From positions 1 to 64,000 of the forward strand of contig JAXLSS010000010.1 in the NCBI GenBank assembly GCA_046330395.1: a DNA stretch of 64,000 bases, in the 5' to 3' direction. The translations under genes and the position numbers were made by a program. The DNA is from Ga0077560 sp046330395. Its GTDB lineage: Bacteria; Actinomycetota; Thermoleophilia; Miltoncostaeales; Miltoncostaeaceae. Positions within the stretch are counted from its first letter, which is position 1. Every line of letters starts with the position of its first letter. The notes under the pieces were generated by a model, which saw only the letters and a list, made by a program, of their open reading frames with translations, did no database searches and was not told the origin of the DNA. Positions 1-8,337 of the stretch are shown here, in pieces.

Positions 1-304
1 ACCGGCCGTCCATGAAGCGGTCGTTGCCGGAGGCGGTGGCCAGCGAGGTCACCGTGATGTCACGGATGCGCAGCACGATGCCGTCACCGGGCTCGGCGCC
101 CTCCACGGCCACCGGCAGGGTCACCTCGTGGCCGCCCTTGATGGCGGGCGTGATCATGGGCCCCCAGCAGCCCGGCGCGGTGTTGGCCACGATGTGGCCC
201 CCGTCGCGCACCGTGCCCAGCACCTCGGCGCTGGGGCCGATGATGCCGTCGCAGAAACGGTCCACCATCACCGTCTCGGCGGCGACGCCCGTGGTCGTGG
301 CCAT
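1..304 (-). CDS. Acetamidase/formamidase family protein (N-terminal part)
   Basis: The first 101 codons of a minus-strand gene run off the left edge of the window. The translation opens MATTTGVAAETVMVDRF and continues with GGHIVANTAPGCWGPM and a PVAVEGAEPGD segment, the conserved N-terminal pattern of the FmdA/AmdA family. Members hydrolyse short amides such as formamide or acetamide to ammonia and the acid. The metal and active-site region lies beyond the window, so the substrate cannot be judged. The gene is downstream of and on the same strand as the acyl-CoA dehydrogenase, with a 66-bp gap, so co-transcription is possible. Confidence 0.85.
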   Translation of the reverse strand, partial: MATTTGVAAETVMVDRFCDGIIGPSAEVLGTVRDGGHIVANTAPGCWGPMITPAIKGGHEVTLPVAVEGAEPGDGIVLRIRDITVTSLATASGNDRFMDGR

Positions 305-370
305 GTCACACCCCCTGGTCGGCGCTCTCCGGGTTCGACCGTACACCGGCCGCCCGGGGGTGGAACAGGC

Positions 371-1531
371 TCAGCCGCGGGCGGCGTCCCCCAGCAGGTC
401 GCGTGCGATGACCATGCGCTGGATCTCGCTGGTGCCCTCGTACAACTCGGTGATCTTGGCGTCGCGGTAGTAGCGCTCCGCCGGGTACTCGGTGGAGTAG
501 CCGTACCCGCCCAGGGTCTGCACCGCCACGTCGGCGGCGTTCACCGCCACACGCGAGGCGAACAGCTTGGCCTTGGCCCCGACCGCGCCGTGGGGCTGTC
601 CCTCGTCACGCAGGCGGGCGGCGTGGTGGGTGAGCGCGCGGGCCGCCTCCAGCTGCGCGGCGATGTCCGCGATGGGGAACTGCACGCCCTGGAACCGCGC
701 GATGGGCCCGCCGAAGGCGTTGCGCTGCTTGGCGTAGGAGACGGCCAGGTCCAGGGCGCCCTGGGCGATGCCGCACGCCTGCGCGGCGATGGTGATGCGG
801 CCCCCGTCCAGGGTTGCCAGGGCCAGGCGCAGCCCCGTGCCCTCCTCGCCCAGCAGCCCCTCACGGGGGATGAGCAGGTCGTTGAAGGCCAGCTCCACCG
901 TGGAGGAGGTGTGCAGGCCCATCTTGGGGATCTCACGGCCCACCGTGAACCCGGGGGCGTGCCCGGTGAGGAAGGCGCTGATGCCGTGGGCGCCCGGCCC
1001 GCCCGTGCGGGCGAACACCACGAACACGTCCGAGATGCCGCCGTTGGTGATCCACTGCTTGGCGCCGTTGAGCCGCCACCCACCGTCCACGGCCGTGGCG
1101 CTGGTGCGCAGGTTGGCGGTGTCCGACCCGATGTCGGGCTCGGTCAGCGCGTAGCTGCCGAACACCTCGCCGGTGGCCAGCCGCGGCAGCCATTCCCGCT
1201 TCTGGGCCTCGGTGCCGGCGCGCATGAGGGGCGACACCACCAGGCCGTTCTGTGCCGCCACGGTGACCGAGCAGCCCGCGTCCACCCGGGCGAACTCCTC
1301 CACCACCAGCGCCAGCGCCAGCGCGCCGAGGCCGGGGCCTCCGTACTCCTCGGGCACCAGGAGCCCCAGCATGCCCGTGTCGCCCAGCCGCCGCAGCACG
1401 TCCACCGGCACGTGGTGGTCGCGGTTCCACTCCTCGGCGTGCGGGGCGATCTCGCCGTCGGCGAAGTCGCGGGCCAGCTCCTGGATCTGCCGGTGCACCT
1501 CGGTGAGCTCGGTGGTGTGCTGCAGGGACAC
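371..1531 (-). CDS. Acyl-CoA dehydrogenase
   Basis: This 386-residue protein has the full length of an FAD-dependent acyl-CoA dehydrogenase, which makes the alpha-beta double bond in an acyl-CoA thioester and passes electrons to electron-transfer flavoprotein. Seen: the flavin/substrate motif YALTEPDIGSDTA near residue 132, the NGAKQWITNGG strand near 155, and the C-terminal GYGYSTEYPAERYYRDAKI followed by ELYEGTSEIQ, which holds the usual catalytic Glu near residue 367. The start is GTG, with a GGAGG 7 nt upstream. A MarR-type regulator is divergent from it across 80 bp and may control it. The acyl chain (straight or branched) is not determinable from sequence. Confidence 0.93.
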   Translation of the reverse strand: MSLQHTTELTEVHRQIQELARDFADGEIAPHAEEWNRDHHVPVDVLRRLGDTGMLGLLVPEEYGGPGLGALALALVVEEFARVDAGCSVTVAAQNGLVVSPLMRAGTEAQKREWLPRLATGEVFGSYALTEPDIGSDTANLRTSATAVDGGWRLNGAKQWITNGGISDVFVVFARTGGPGAHGISAFLTGHAPGFTVGREIPKMGLHTSSTVELAFNDLLIPREGLLGEEGTGLRLALATLDGGRITIAAQACGIAQGALDLAVSYAKQRNAFGGPIARFQGVQFPIADIAAQLEAARALTHHAARLRDEGQPHGAVGAKAKLFASRVAVNAADVAVQTLGGYGYSTEYPAERYYRDAKITELYEGTSEIQRMVIARDLLGDAARG

Positions 1532-1587
1532 GGTGCGCCTCCGGGCGTGCGGTGGTGGGGTAGCGTAAGTATGTCGCCAGAAATTCG

Positions 1588-1613
1588 GATGTCAATCTAT
1601 CTGATGTCGATAT
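1588..1613. promoter_or_regulatory. Candidate MarR operator in divergent promoter region
   Basis: The 80 bp between the acyl-CoA dehydrogenase and the MarR gene is AT-richer than its surroundings. It holds GATGTC twice as a direct repeat (1588-1593 and 1603-1608) and an imperfect inverted repeat TATC-N7-GATA at 1598-1612. MarR-family dimers usually bind such short palindromes near their own start. This is a pattern reading only. Confidence 0.35.
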
Positions 1614-2142
1614 GCTTGCCGTGATGGCGGAGCGCATGGATCAGGCGACCGACCCCGTGGAGCTGGCGCGCGCCCAGTGGGCGGCGCGTCACGACGGGGA
1701 GTCCGGCTTCACCGTGCTGGTGTCGATGCTGCGCAGCTACGCCACGGTGCTGCGGGACATCGAGCGGCTGCTGAAACCCCTGGACCTCACCCTGTCACGG
1801 TTCGAGGTGCTGCTGCTGCTGTCGTTCACGCGCAACGAGCGGCTGCCGGTGATGCGCCTGCGCGACCTGCTGCTGATCCACGGCTCCAGCGCCACCTACC
1901 TGGTGGACCGCCTGGTGGAGGCCGGGTGGGTGGCCCGCGAGGCGGACCCCACCGACCGGCGCGTCAGCATCGTGCAGCTCACCGCCGCGGGCCGCCGTCG
2001 GTGCACGGAGGGCGTGCGGGCCCTGGTGGACGCGGGCTTCGGCCCCATCGCCGGCCTGGACGACGCGGAACTGCGCGACCTGTCGCGCCTGCTGGCGCGG
2101 CTGCGCGGCGCGGACGCGCCGCGGATCGGAGCCGGCGCGTAG
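1612..2142 (+). CDS. MarR-family transcriptional regulator
   Basis: A 176-residue protein with the winged helix-turn-helix of the MarR family. The recognition region is RLRDLLLIHGSSATYLVDRL, followed by the wing EADPTDRRVSIVQLT, where the DxRxxxxxLT pattern is diagnostic. It is divergent from the acyl-CoA dehydrogenase, so local control of that gene, perhaps relieved by an acyl-CoA or aromatic ligand, is an inference. The start is uncertain: ATG at 1612, GTG at 1621 and ATG at 1624 are in frame and none has a good Shine-Dalgarno, so the transcript may be leaderless. Confidence 0.9.
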   Translation: MLAVMAERMDQATDPVELARAQWAARHDGESGFTVLVSMLRSYATVLRDIERLLKPLDLTLSRFEVLLLLSFTRNERLPVMRLRDLLLIHGSSATYLVDRLVEAGWVAREADPTDRRVSIVQLTAAGRRRCTEGVRALVDAGFGPIAGLDDAELRDLSRLLARLRGADAPRIGAGA

Positions 2143-2180
2143 GTTTCGGCCATCACGCCGTACCGCACGAGGAGCGCACC

Positions 2181-2942
2181 ATGACGCAGCCCGGAATCTC
2201 GGACGCCGCCCGCCAGACGGCCGAGCACCACATCACCGAGCACGTCGAGGGTGAGGCCGCGCGCATCGAGAAGCTCTCCCGGGTGCGCGAGCTGATCCTG
2301 GGGTTCCAGGACGGCCTGCTGGTGCCCCTGGGGGTGGTCAGCGGCATGGCGGCCGCCCACCCGGCGCGGTCGGTGATCATGGTGGCCGGTCTCGCCGAGG
2401 CGGTGGCCGGGTCCATCGCCATGGGCGGCGGGGCGTACCTGGCCAGCGAGGCCGAGGAGCGCCTGTACCACTCGGAGATCGAATCGGAACGGCAGGAGAT
2501 CATCGAGGAGCCCGAGCGGGAGACCGCCGAGCTGGCGCTGATCCTGGAGCGGGAGGGGCTGGAGCGGCCCATGGCCGAGCAGGTGGCCCTCGGGCTGGCC
2601 TCGCACCCCGAGGTGTTCCTGCGCACCAAGGTGCAGAAGGAGCTCAACCTGTCCCCCGACGTCGGCGGGGCCGCCTTCGGCGACGCCATGGTGGTGGGCG
2701 GCAGCTACGCCGTGGCCGCCGTCGTACCGCTGTGGCCCTACGCCACGCTGCCCCTGGGCACCACCGCGCTGGTGGTGAGCATCCTCTGCACCCTGGTGGC
2801 GCTGTTCATCCTGGGTGTGGTGAAGGCGCGGGTCGCCAGCCAGAAGTGGTGGTTCGGCGGCTTCCAGGTGATGGTGATCGGCGGTGCCTCCGCCGGCGTG
2901 GGGTACCTGATCGGGCACCTCATCACCGCGCTGGCGGGGTGA
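2181..2942 (+). CDS. VIT1/CCC1-family membrane transporter
   Basis: A 253-residue membrane protein of the VIT1/CCC1 family, whose characterised eukaryotic members move iron or manganese; the bacterial role is little known. Seen: N-terminal membrane segment with LILGFQDGLLVPLGVVSG, a second with AGLAEAVAGSIAMGGGAYLAS, a charged cytoplasmic helical stretch rich in Glu (roughly residues 95-160), then three C-terminal hydrophobic segments. The ATG start has GAGGAG 8 nt upstream. It lies 38 bp after the MarR gene on the same strand and its stop is 1 bp from the end of the convergent pyruvate kinase gene. Metal specificity is not shown. Confidence 0.85.
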   Translation: MTQPGISDAARQTAEHHITEHVEGEAARIEKLSRVRELILGFQDGLLVPLGVVSGMAAAHPARSVIMVAGLAEAVAGSIAMGGGAYLASEAEERLYHSEIESERQEIIEEPERETAELALILEREGLERPMAEQVALGLASHPEVFLRTKVQKELNLSPDVGGAAFGDAMVVGGSYAVAAVVPLWPYATLPLGTTALVVSILCTLVALFILGVVKARVASQKWWFGGFQVMVIGGASAGVGYLIGHLITALAG

Positions 2943-2943
2943 C

Positions 2944-4386
2944 TCAGGTCACATGGACGACACGGAGCACGTTGGTGGCGGGTGAACGGGCGTCGTCCCC
3001 CGCCAGCACCACCGCGATGTCCCCTCCGCGCAGGTGCCCAGCGTCCTTCGCCACCGCCACCGCCTCGCGCACCATCTCCTGGTTGGTGCCGAAGCCGGGC
3101 AGCACGATGCTGGTTGCGCCCCAGCTGATGGTGAGCTGACGGCGCACACGCTCGTCCGGTGAGAACGCCAGGATGGGCGTGCTGGGCCGGAACCGCGCGA
3201 TGGCCCGCACCGTGAACCCGCTGCGGGTGAGGCACAGGATGGCGTTGGCGCCCAGCTCGCGGGCCACGCGCCAGGCGGCGTCGGTCATGGTGTCGGTGAC
3301 GCGGTGGAACACCGTGTCACCCTCCTCGGCGGCCCCGTGCAGGCGGGCCACGGCGATGTTCCAGCTCTCGACGTCGAACTCGGCGTCCGCCTGCGCGCAC
3401 AGGCGGGCCATGGTGGCCACCACGTTCACCGGGTCGCGGCCCACCGCGGTCTCCCCGCTCAGCATCACGGCCGACGACCCGTCGAACACGGCGTTCACCA
3501 CGTCCGAGGCCTCCGCGCGGGTGGGGGAGGGTGCGTTCACCATCGACTCCAGCATCTGCGTGGCGGTGATGGCCGGCCGCCCGTGGGCGATGCACGCCCG
3601 GATGATGCGCTTCTGCAGGTGGGGCAGCTCCTCGATGGGGCAGTCGATGCCCAGGTCGCCGCGCGCCACCATCACCGCCCCGGCGGCGTCCAGGATGCCG
3701 CCGATGTTGTCCACGGCGCTGCGCGTCTCGATCTTGGCCACCACCAGCGGCCCGTTGGGGTGTGGCTCGGTGCCCAGGCGGCGCACGTCGTGGGCGGAGC
3801 GCACGAACGACAGGGCCACCATGTCCACGTCGGCGTCGATGAAGGCATCCAGGATGCGCAGGTCGTCGGGCGTGGGGGTGCTCACGCGCAGCCGCTCGGA
3901 GGGCACGTGCACCCCGGGGCGCCCGCGCAGCCGCCCGCCGTGGGTGACCACCGCCTCCAGGCGGTCCGGGCCGGCCTCCACCACCGTCATGTCGATGGCG
4001 CCGTCGCCGAAGCTGACGCGGTCGCCCACCTCGATGCCCGTGAGCAGGTCGGGGTAATCCACCTGGATGGTCTGTCCGGTGGAGCGCTCCTCGCCGGGCA
4101 CCAGGTGCACCCGGTGCCCCTCCGTCATGTCCACGCCCTCCGACCCGAAGCTGCCGGCGCGCAGCTTGGGCCCGGGGAGGTCCACCAGCGTGCCCACGGT
4201 GCGGCCCACCGAGGCCGCCACCCGGCGGATGCGCCCGTGCAGGTCCAGCGCGGCCTCCAGCGTGCCGTGGCTCAGGTTGAGCCGCACCACGTCCATGCCC
4301 GCCAGCATCATGTCGCGCAGCACCGCATCCGATTCGGAGGCGGGCCCCACGGTGGCGATGATCTTGGTGCGCCGGCCCTGGGTCAT
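2944..4386 (-). CDS. pyk: Pyruvate kinase
   Basis: A 480-residue enzyme of normal pyruvate kinase length, converting PEP and ADP to pyruvate and ATP, the last step of glycolysis. Seen: N-terminal TKIIATVGPASES, VVRLNLSHG, the catalytic VVAKIETRSAVDNI near residue 215, VMVARGDLGIDCP near 238, and ITATQMLESM near 275. The C-terminal domain carries CLTRSGFTVRAIARFRP. I chose the ATG at 4386 (MTQGRRTK) because the longer upstream reading is low-complexity Pro/Arg with no family similarity. It faces the ArsN2-like gene divergently. Confidence 0.95.
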   Translation of the reverse strand: MTQGRRTKIIATVGPASESDAVLRDMMLAGMDVVRLNLSHGTLEAALDLHGRIRRVAASVGRTVGTLVDLPGPKLRAGSFGSEGVDMTEGHRVHLVPGEERSTGQTIQVDYPDLLTGIEVGDRVSFGDGAIDMTVVEAGPDRLEAVVTHGGRLRGRPGVHVPSERLRVSTPTPDDLRILDAFIDADVDMVALSFVRSAHDVRRLGTEPHPNGPLVVAKIETRSAVDNIGGILDAAGAVMVARGDLGIDCPIEELPHLQKRIIRACIAHGRPAITATQMLESMVNAPSPTRAEASDVVNAVFDGSSAVMLSGETAVGRDPVNVVATMARLCAQADAEFDVESWNIAVARLHGAAEEGDTVFHRVTDTMTDAAWRVARELGANAILCLTRSGFTVRAIARFRPSTPILAFSPDERVRRQLTISWGATSIVLPGFGTNQEMVREAVAVAKDAGHLRGGDIAVVLAGDDARSPATNVLRVVHVT

Positions 4387-4454
4387 GGCGGGCAGCTTAT
4401 GCGCATGCGCACCGAATGCGGCATCCTGGTACGCCCACCGCGACGGAGGTGCCC

Positions 4455-4883
4455 ATGCGCGAGGCCACACCCACCGACCTGCCCACCATCCGGGCGCTGC
4501 TGGCGGCGGCGGACCTGCCGGTGGAGGGCCTGGCCGCCGCGCTGGCCGACACCGTGGTGGAGCCCGACGCGCACGGGGCGGTGGTGGGGGCCGCCGCCAT
4601 CGAACGGCACGACGGCGCCGCGCTGCTGCGCTCGGTGGTGGTGGCACCGGGGGTGCGTGGCACCGGACTGGGCCGGCGCCTGGTGGCCGACCGGCTGCGG
4701 CACGCCGCCGCGACGGGGCTCACCGACGCCTACCTGCTCACCACCACGGCCGAGGCGTTCTTCACCGGCCTGGGGTTCCGCACCGTGCCGCGCACCGAGG
4801 CGCCCGCCGGCATCGCCGCGTCGCCGGAGTTCGCCGCCCTGTGCCCGGACACCGCCGCGTTCATGCACCGCGCGCTGGGCTGA
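4455..4883 (+). CDS. GNAT N-acetyltransferase, ArsN2-like
   Basis: A 142-residue GCN5-related acetyltransferase. The acetyl-CoA loop is VVVAPGVRGTGLGRRLV (about residues 66-82), and the C-terminal part reads LLTTTAEAFFTGLGF then EFAALCPDTAAFM. This tail is characteristic of the arsenic-linked ArsN2 subgroup rather than of generic GNATs. The start at 4455 is supported by a GGAGG 5 nt upstream; a longer frame from 4416 lacks one. No other arsenic resistance gene is nearby, so the substrate remains open. It is divergent from pyruvate kinase. Confidence 0.8.
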   Translation: MREATPTDLPTIRALLAAADLPVEGLAAALADTVVEPDAHGAVVGAAAIERHDGAALLRSVVVAPGVRGTGLGRRLVADRLRHAAATGLTDAYLLTTTAEAFFTGLGFRTVPRTEAPAGIAASPEFAALCPDTAAFMHRALG

Positions 4884-4905
4884 GCCTCGGCGCGGGTCGC
4901 ACGCG

Positions 4906-5643
4906 CTACGAGGTGCCCAGCGCCGCCTGGGCCATGATGGGGCCCTCCGGCTTGGCCCGGTGCGTGGCCGGTTGCGCGGTGATGGCCAGCTGCGTGACAC
5001 CCTGCAGATCGCCCACGGTGGCCGATCCGGCGGCCCCGGCCGTGCGCAGCAGCGCCACCGACACCGGTGCGGCGTTGGGCCGCAGCGCCCACAGCTGGTA
5101 GGCCTGCCCGGCGGCCAGCCGCGGCAGCCCGGCCAGCTCCACCACGGCCGCGTGCTGGCCCGGCAGGTAGGTGACCCGCCCCGTGGCGCCGGGCAGCGCG
5201 TCGGTGCCGTTCATGGCGGTCACCACCGTTCGCGGCGACGAGGTCCCGGAGTGCCGGAGCGCGGAGGTGAGGTTGCCCGCCAGGGACGCGATCAGCGCGA
5301 CGGCCAGCACGGCGAACACCATCCGCGGGCGCGGGGCCATGCCGAGGGTGGGCAGCCGCCACCGGCGGCGCGGGGCGGCGACCGGCGCCGCCGCGGGCTC
5401 GGTGACACCGGCCTCCGCGCGCACCGTGGCCATGAGGGACGCCTTCAGCCGCGGCGGGGGCTCGCGCTGCGGCACCGCCACCGCCAGCCGGTCGGCGGTG
5501 GCCCGCAGCGTGGCCAGTTCCTCTGCGCACACCACGCAGACGGCGGCGTGGGCCTCCACGCGGGCCGTCTCGTCCGGGCTGGCGGCGCCCAGGGCCACGA
5601 TGGCCACCAGGTCGTGCACGGCCTCGTGCTCGGCGCCGTTCAT
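4906..5643 (-). CDS. rskA: Anti-sigma factor, RskA type
   Basis: A 245-residue membrane anti-sigma factor partnered with the ECF sigma gene just upstream. The N-terminal cytoplasmic zinc-type anti-sigma motif is VEAHAAVCVVCAEEL (H-x3-C-x2-C), followed by a basic Pro-rich linker, one membrane segment near residues 110-130 (VFAVLAVALIASLAG), and an extracytoplasmic RskA domain with YLPGQHAAVVELAGLP and AYQLWAL. Family members hold the sigma factor until proteolysis in the membrane releases it. The start codon overlaps the sigma stop by 4 bp, so the two are translationally coupled. Confidence 0.9.
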   Translation of the reverse strand: MNGAEHEAVHDLVAIVALGAASPDETARVEAHAAVCVVCAEELATLRATADRLAVAVPQREPPPRLKASLMATVRAEAGVTEPAAAPVAAPRRRWRLPTLGMAPRPRMVFAVLAVALIASLAGNLTSALRHSGTSSPRTVVTAMNGTDALPGATGRVTYLPGQHAAVVELAGLPRLAAGQAYQLWALRPNAAPVSVALLRTAGAAGSATVGDLQGVTQLAITAQPATHRAKPEGPIMAQAALGTS

Positions 5644-6230
5644 TCCCCGTCCCCCGTCACGCCCAGGTCACGTCGCAGGCGCTCCAGCCCCAGCCGCACC
5701 CGGCCCTTCACCGTGCCCAGCGGCACGCTGAGCATCTCGGCGATCTCATGCTGGGTGAACCCCCCGAAGTACGCCAGGCGCAGCACCTGCTGCTGCTCCT
5801 CCGGCAGGGCGCCCACGCCCGCCCGCACGCGGGCGCTGAGCACGCGCTCCACGCCCTCCCCGGCCGTGTCCGGGCCGTCGCCACGCTGGACCTCGAGCAG
5901 TTGCAGGGCCTCCTGCCGGCGGTTCATGGCCGTCGCGGTGCGCAGACGGTCGATGCCCCGATTGTGGACGATGGCGAGGATCCACGTGCGCACGCTCCCC
6001 CGGCCGGGGCTGTAGCGCGAACCGCCGCGCCACACGGCCAGGAAGGCGTCCTGCACCAGGTCCTCCGCCGCGGGGCCGTTGCCCAGCAGGCGGTAGGCAA
6101 GCGAGTACGCCCCCCGGGAATGCCGGTCGTAGACGGCCTCGAACGCGTCGGCGTCGCCGTCCTCCATGAGGACCAGCAACTCCTCGTCCGAGCAACGGGC
6201 GTACAGGCGGGATGGATCGGGTGGGCTCAT
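5640..6230 (-). CDS. sigK: ECF RNA polymerase sigma factor (SigK-like)
   Basis: A 196-residue extracytoplasmic-function sigma factor. Region 2 shows AAEDLVQDAFLAVWR and SVRTWILAIVHNRGIDRLR (-10 recognition), and region 4 shows LPEEQQQVLRLAYFGG with FTQHEIAEMLSVPLGTVKGR (-35 recognition helix). Neighbouring rskA and overall length make it SigK-like. It is divergent from tatA across 130 bp. Control of the adjacent Tat/ferritin genes by this factor is possible but not visible from the sequence. Confidence 0.92.
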   Translation of the reverse strand: MSPPDPSRLYARCSDEELLVLMEDGDADAFEAVYDRHSRGAYSLAYRLLGNGPAAEDLVQDAFLAVWRGGSRYSPGRGSVRTWILAIVHNRGIDRLRTATAMNRRQEALQLLEVQRGDGPDTAGEGVERVLSARVRAGVGALPEEQQQVLRLAYFGGFTQHEIAEMLSVPLGTVKGRVRLGLERLRRDLGVTGDGE

Positions 6231-6360
6231 GCGCTGGGTCTACGTACCGCGAAACCGGTCGGATCACACCACGTGTGGGTGCATCGGCGCGACCCGGAGT
6301 GATCCGGCCCGGCGGGACGCTCGTAGTGGAGGGGCATCACCCACTCACAAGGAGTGTTCC

Positions 6361-6648
6361 ATGTTCGACGTCTCGCCCATCCAGATCATTCTGGTGCTGG
6401 CAATCGCACTGGTGGTGTTCGGACCCAAGCGTCTCCCCGAGCTGGGGCGCAACCTGGGCTCCGGCATCCGTGACTTCAAAGACGGCCTCACCGGCGAGTC
6501 CACGCACAACGATTCCCCGGCCGAGCACCTGGGTGCCGGCATCCGCGACCTGAAGGACCAGGTCACCGGCGAGTCCCACAATGGCGACGCCGGCGTGAAG
6601 GACAAGCTGGCCGCCGCGCACACCGTCGCCCGGACGCCGGAGGACTGA
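6361..6648 (+). CDS. tatA: Twin-arginine translocase subunit TatA
   Basis: A 95-residue TatA/E protein: one N-terminal membrane helix (IQIILVLAIALVVF), the hinge FGPKRLPELGRNLGSGI, an amphipathic helix ending in DFKDGLTG, then a charged tail. The tail contains a near-duplicate of the amphipathic helix segment (IRDFKDGLTGES, then IRDLKDQVTGES), an internal repeat of about 12 residues. TatA forms the pore of the Tat export system for folded proteins. AAGGAG lies 6 nt before the ATG. The stop overlaps the tatC start by one base. Confidence 0.95.
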   Translation: MFDVSPIQIILVLAIALVVFGPKRLPELGRNLGSGIRDFKDGLTGESTHNDSPAEHLGAGIRDLKDQVTGESHNGDAGVKDKLAAAHTVARTPED

Positions 6649-7433
6649 TGCCCGCCCGGACGGTGCTTCCACGACGCGCCGGGCGAGAGGACCTGCTCAG
6701 CGTGACCGACCATCTCACCGAGCTGCGCCAGCGGCTGATGGTGAGCGTGACGGCGTTGCTGGTGGGGTTCGCGGCCGCCTACGTGTGGCGGGACCGTCTG
6801 CTGGAACTGCTCACCCGCCCGCTGCCCGGCCACGCCGAGCACCTGGTGACCCTGTCGCCCACCGAGCCGTTCATGACCACGCTGAAGGTGTGCCTGTGGG
6901 CGGCCGTGGTGGTGAGCGTCCCGGTGTGGATCGCGCAGATCTACGCGTTCGTGGCCCCGGCCATGCCCACGCAGCCGCGGCGGGTGCTGATCGGCCACGT
7001 CATCACGCTCAGCGGTCTGTTCCTGGCCGGCGTGGCCTTCACCTACACGTTCGTGCTGCCGCCCGCGCTGGGGTTCCTGCTGGGCTTCGGCGGTCCCATG
7101 TTCAACGCGCAGGTGCGGGCCGGCGAGTACTTCTCGTTCGTCACCACGCTGCTGCTGGCCGGGGGCCTCGTGTTCGAGATCCCCGTCGCCATGGCCGGGC
7201 TGGCGCGCCTGGGCGTGGCGAGCGCGCAGCTGTACCGGCGCCAATGGCGGCTGGCCATCGTGGCCATCGCCGCGCTGTCGGCCGCGCTGCCGGGCGGTGA
7301 CCCCGCCAGCATGATGCTGCTGATGGTGCCCCAGCTGGTGCTCTACGCCGTGGGCATCGCCCTGTCCTCGCGCGTGCAGGCCCGCGCCGAGCGCCCCTGG
7401 TGGGTGTCCGGCGACGCCGCCCCCGACTCCTGA
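6648..7433 (+). CDS. tatC: Sec-independent translocase subunit TatC
   Basis: A 261-residue multi-spanning protein with the TatC opening LLSVTDHLTELRQRLMVSV, the VTLSPTEPFMTTLKVC loop, and six predicted membrane segments. TatC recognises twin-arginine signal peptides. The gene directly downstream encodes a protein with a Tat-like signal, a likely substrate. No tatB is present, which is usual for two-component TatAC systems. Confidence 0.95.
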   Translation: MPARTVLPRRAGREDLLSVTDHLTELRQRLMVSVTALLVGFAAAYVWRDRLLELLTRPLPGHAEHLVTLSPTEPFMTTLKVCLWAAVVVSVPVWIAQIYAFVAPAMPTQPRRVLIGHVITLSGLFLAGVAFTYTFVLPPALGFLLGFGGPMFNAQVRAGEYFSFVTTLLLAGGLVFEIPVAMAGLARLGVASAQLYRRQWRLAIVAIAALSAALPGGDPASMMLLMVPQLVLYAVGIALSSRVQARAERPWWVSGDAAPDS

Positions 7434-7510
7434 CGCTCCGCGACCCCCGCGCATCCACGCGCCCGCCACCCGGCGGGCGTCCACGACACAGACACGGAGG
7501 ATCGAGACAC

Positions 7511-8326
7511 ATGACCGAGACACTCGCGGCACGCAGCCGCAAGACGTTCCTGCGCGACGCCGCCCTCGGCAGCGCCGCCCTCACGGGCATGGGTGCCATC
7601 GGCGCCCTTGTGCCCGCCGCCTACGCCGACGGGCACCACCACCACAAGAAGGGCGGCGTCACCAAGGACGACGTGCAGATCCTGATCGCCGCGGAGATCG
7701 CCGAGGCGCTGGCGGTGACCACCTACAGCAACATCATCAACACGGCGCCGTTTTTCGCACACCTGCCGGACGACGACCAGGGCTACATCAAGGCCGCACT
7801 CCAGGAGGAGATGTCGCACTACGCGCTGGAGATGGGCGCCACCAAGAAGGGCACGCCCTACACCCAGTTCTACTTCCCGAAGACCATGTTCAGCGACGCG
7901 GCCACCACCCTCAACACGCTGGTGACCCTGGAGGACGCGTTCATCGCGGCCTACCTGGTGGGGGTGCGGCGCTTCTCCACACCCGACCTGCGGGTGACGG
8001 CGGCGCGCATCATGGGCATCGAGAGCGACCACCGCACGTTGGCGCGCGTCGTCGCCACCTCGGTGACGCCCGCCGACGGCGGCCCCATCGAGACCCTCAC
8101 CGGCGCGCAGAAGAAGGCCGAGTCGGTGGACCCGCCCAACAACAACGGGTACGAGCGCACCCTGGGCTGGACCAACATCGGCCAGGCGGTGGACGCGCTG
8201 CTGCCGTTCGTGGACAAGGCAAAGGCCATGGCGGCCGGCTTCGACACGACCACCAGCTACATGTTCACGCCGTTCACGCCCACGCTGCCCGAGCCGCTGG
8301 GCGAGTTCCACTCGTTCAACGGCTGA
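7511..8326 (+). CDS. Tat-exported ferritin-like domain protein
   Basis: A 271-residue exported protein. The N-terminus (SRKTFLRDAALGSAALTGMG, residues 8-27) is a twin-arginine-like signal with RK instead of RR, followed by a hydrophobic stretch and AYADGHHHH at the mature end. The body is helical with DVQILIAAEIAEALAV and LQEEMSHYALEMG, and ESDHR later, consistent with the ferritin-like DUF4439/Ferritin_2 group that carries a di-iron helical bundle. GGAGG precedes the ATG. It follows tatC by 77 bp. Function is unknown; iron handling or oxidative protection outside the membrane is inferred. Confidence 0.82.
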   Translation: MTETLAARSRKTFLRDAALGSAALTGMGAIGALVPAAYADGHHHHKKGGVTKDDVQILIAAEIAEALAVTTYSNIINTAPFFAHLPDDDQGYIKAALQEEMSHYALEMGATKKGTPYTQFYFPKTMFSDAATTLNTLVTLEDAFIAAYLVGVRRFSTPDLRVTAARIMGIESDHRTLARVVATSVTPADGGPIETLTGAQKKAESVDPPNNNGYERTLGWTNIGQAVDALLPFVDKAKAMAAGFDTTTSYMFTPFTPTLPEPLGEFHSFNG

Positions 8327-8337
8327 GCGTGGCGGAG

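Noticed and set aside
3961..4647. Pyruvate kinase with an 87-residue N-terminal extension
   Set aside because: The extension is Pro/Arg-rich, crosses the start of the divergent acetyltransferase gene and has no family match. The ATG at 4386 gives a normal pyruvate kinase.
3304..6015. Plus-strand open frame of 903 codons
   Set aside because: It lies over pyruvate kinase, the acetyltransferase and the sigma/anti-sigma genes, all of which have clear family motifs. Its own product is low-complexity.
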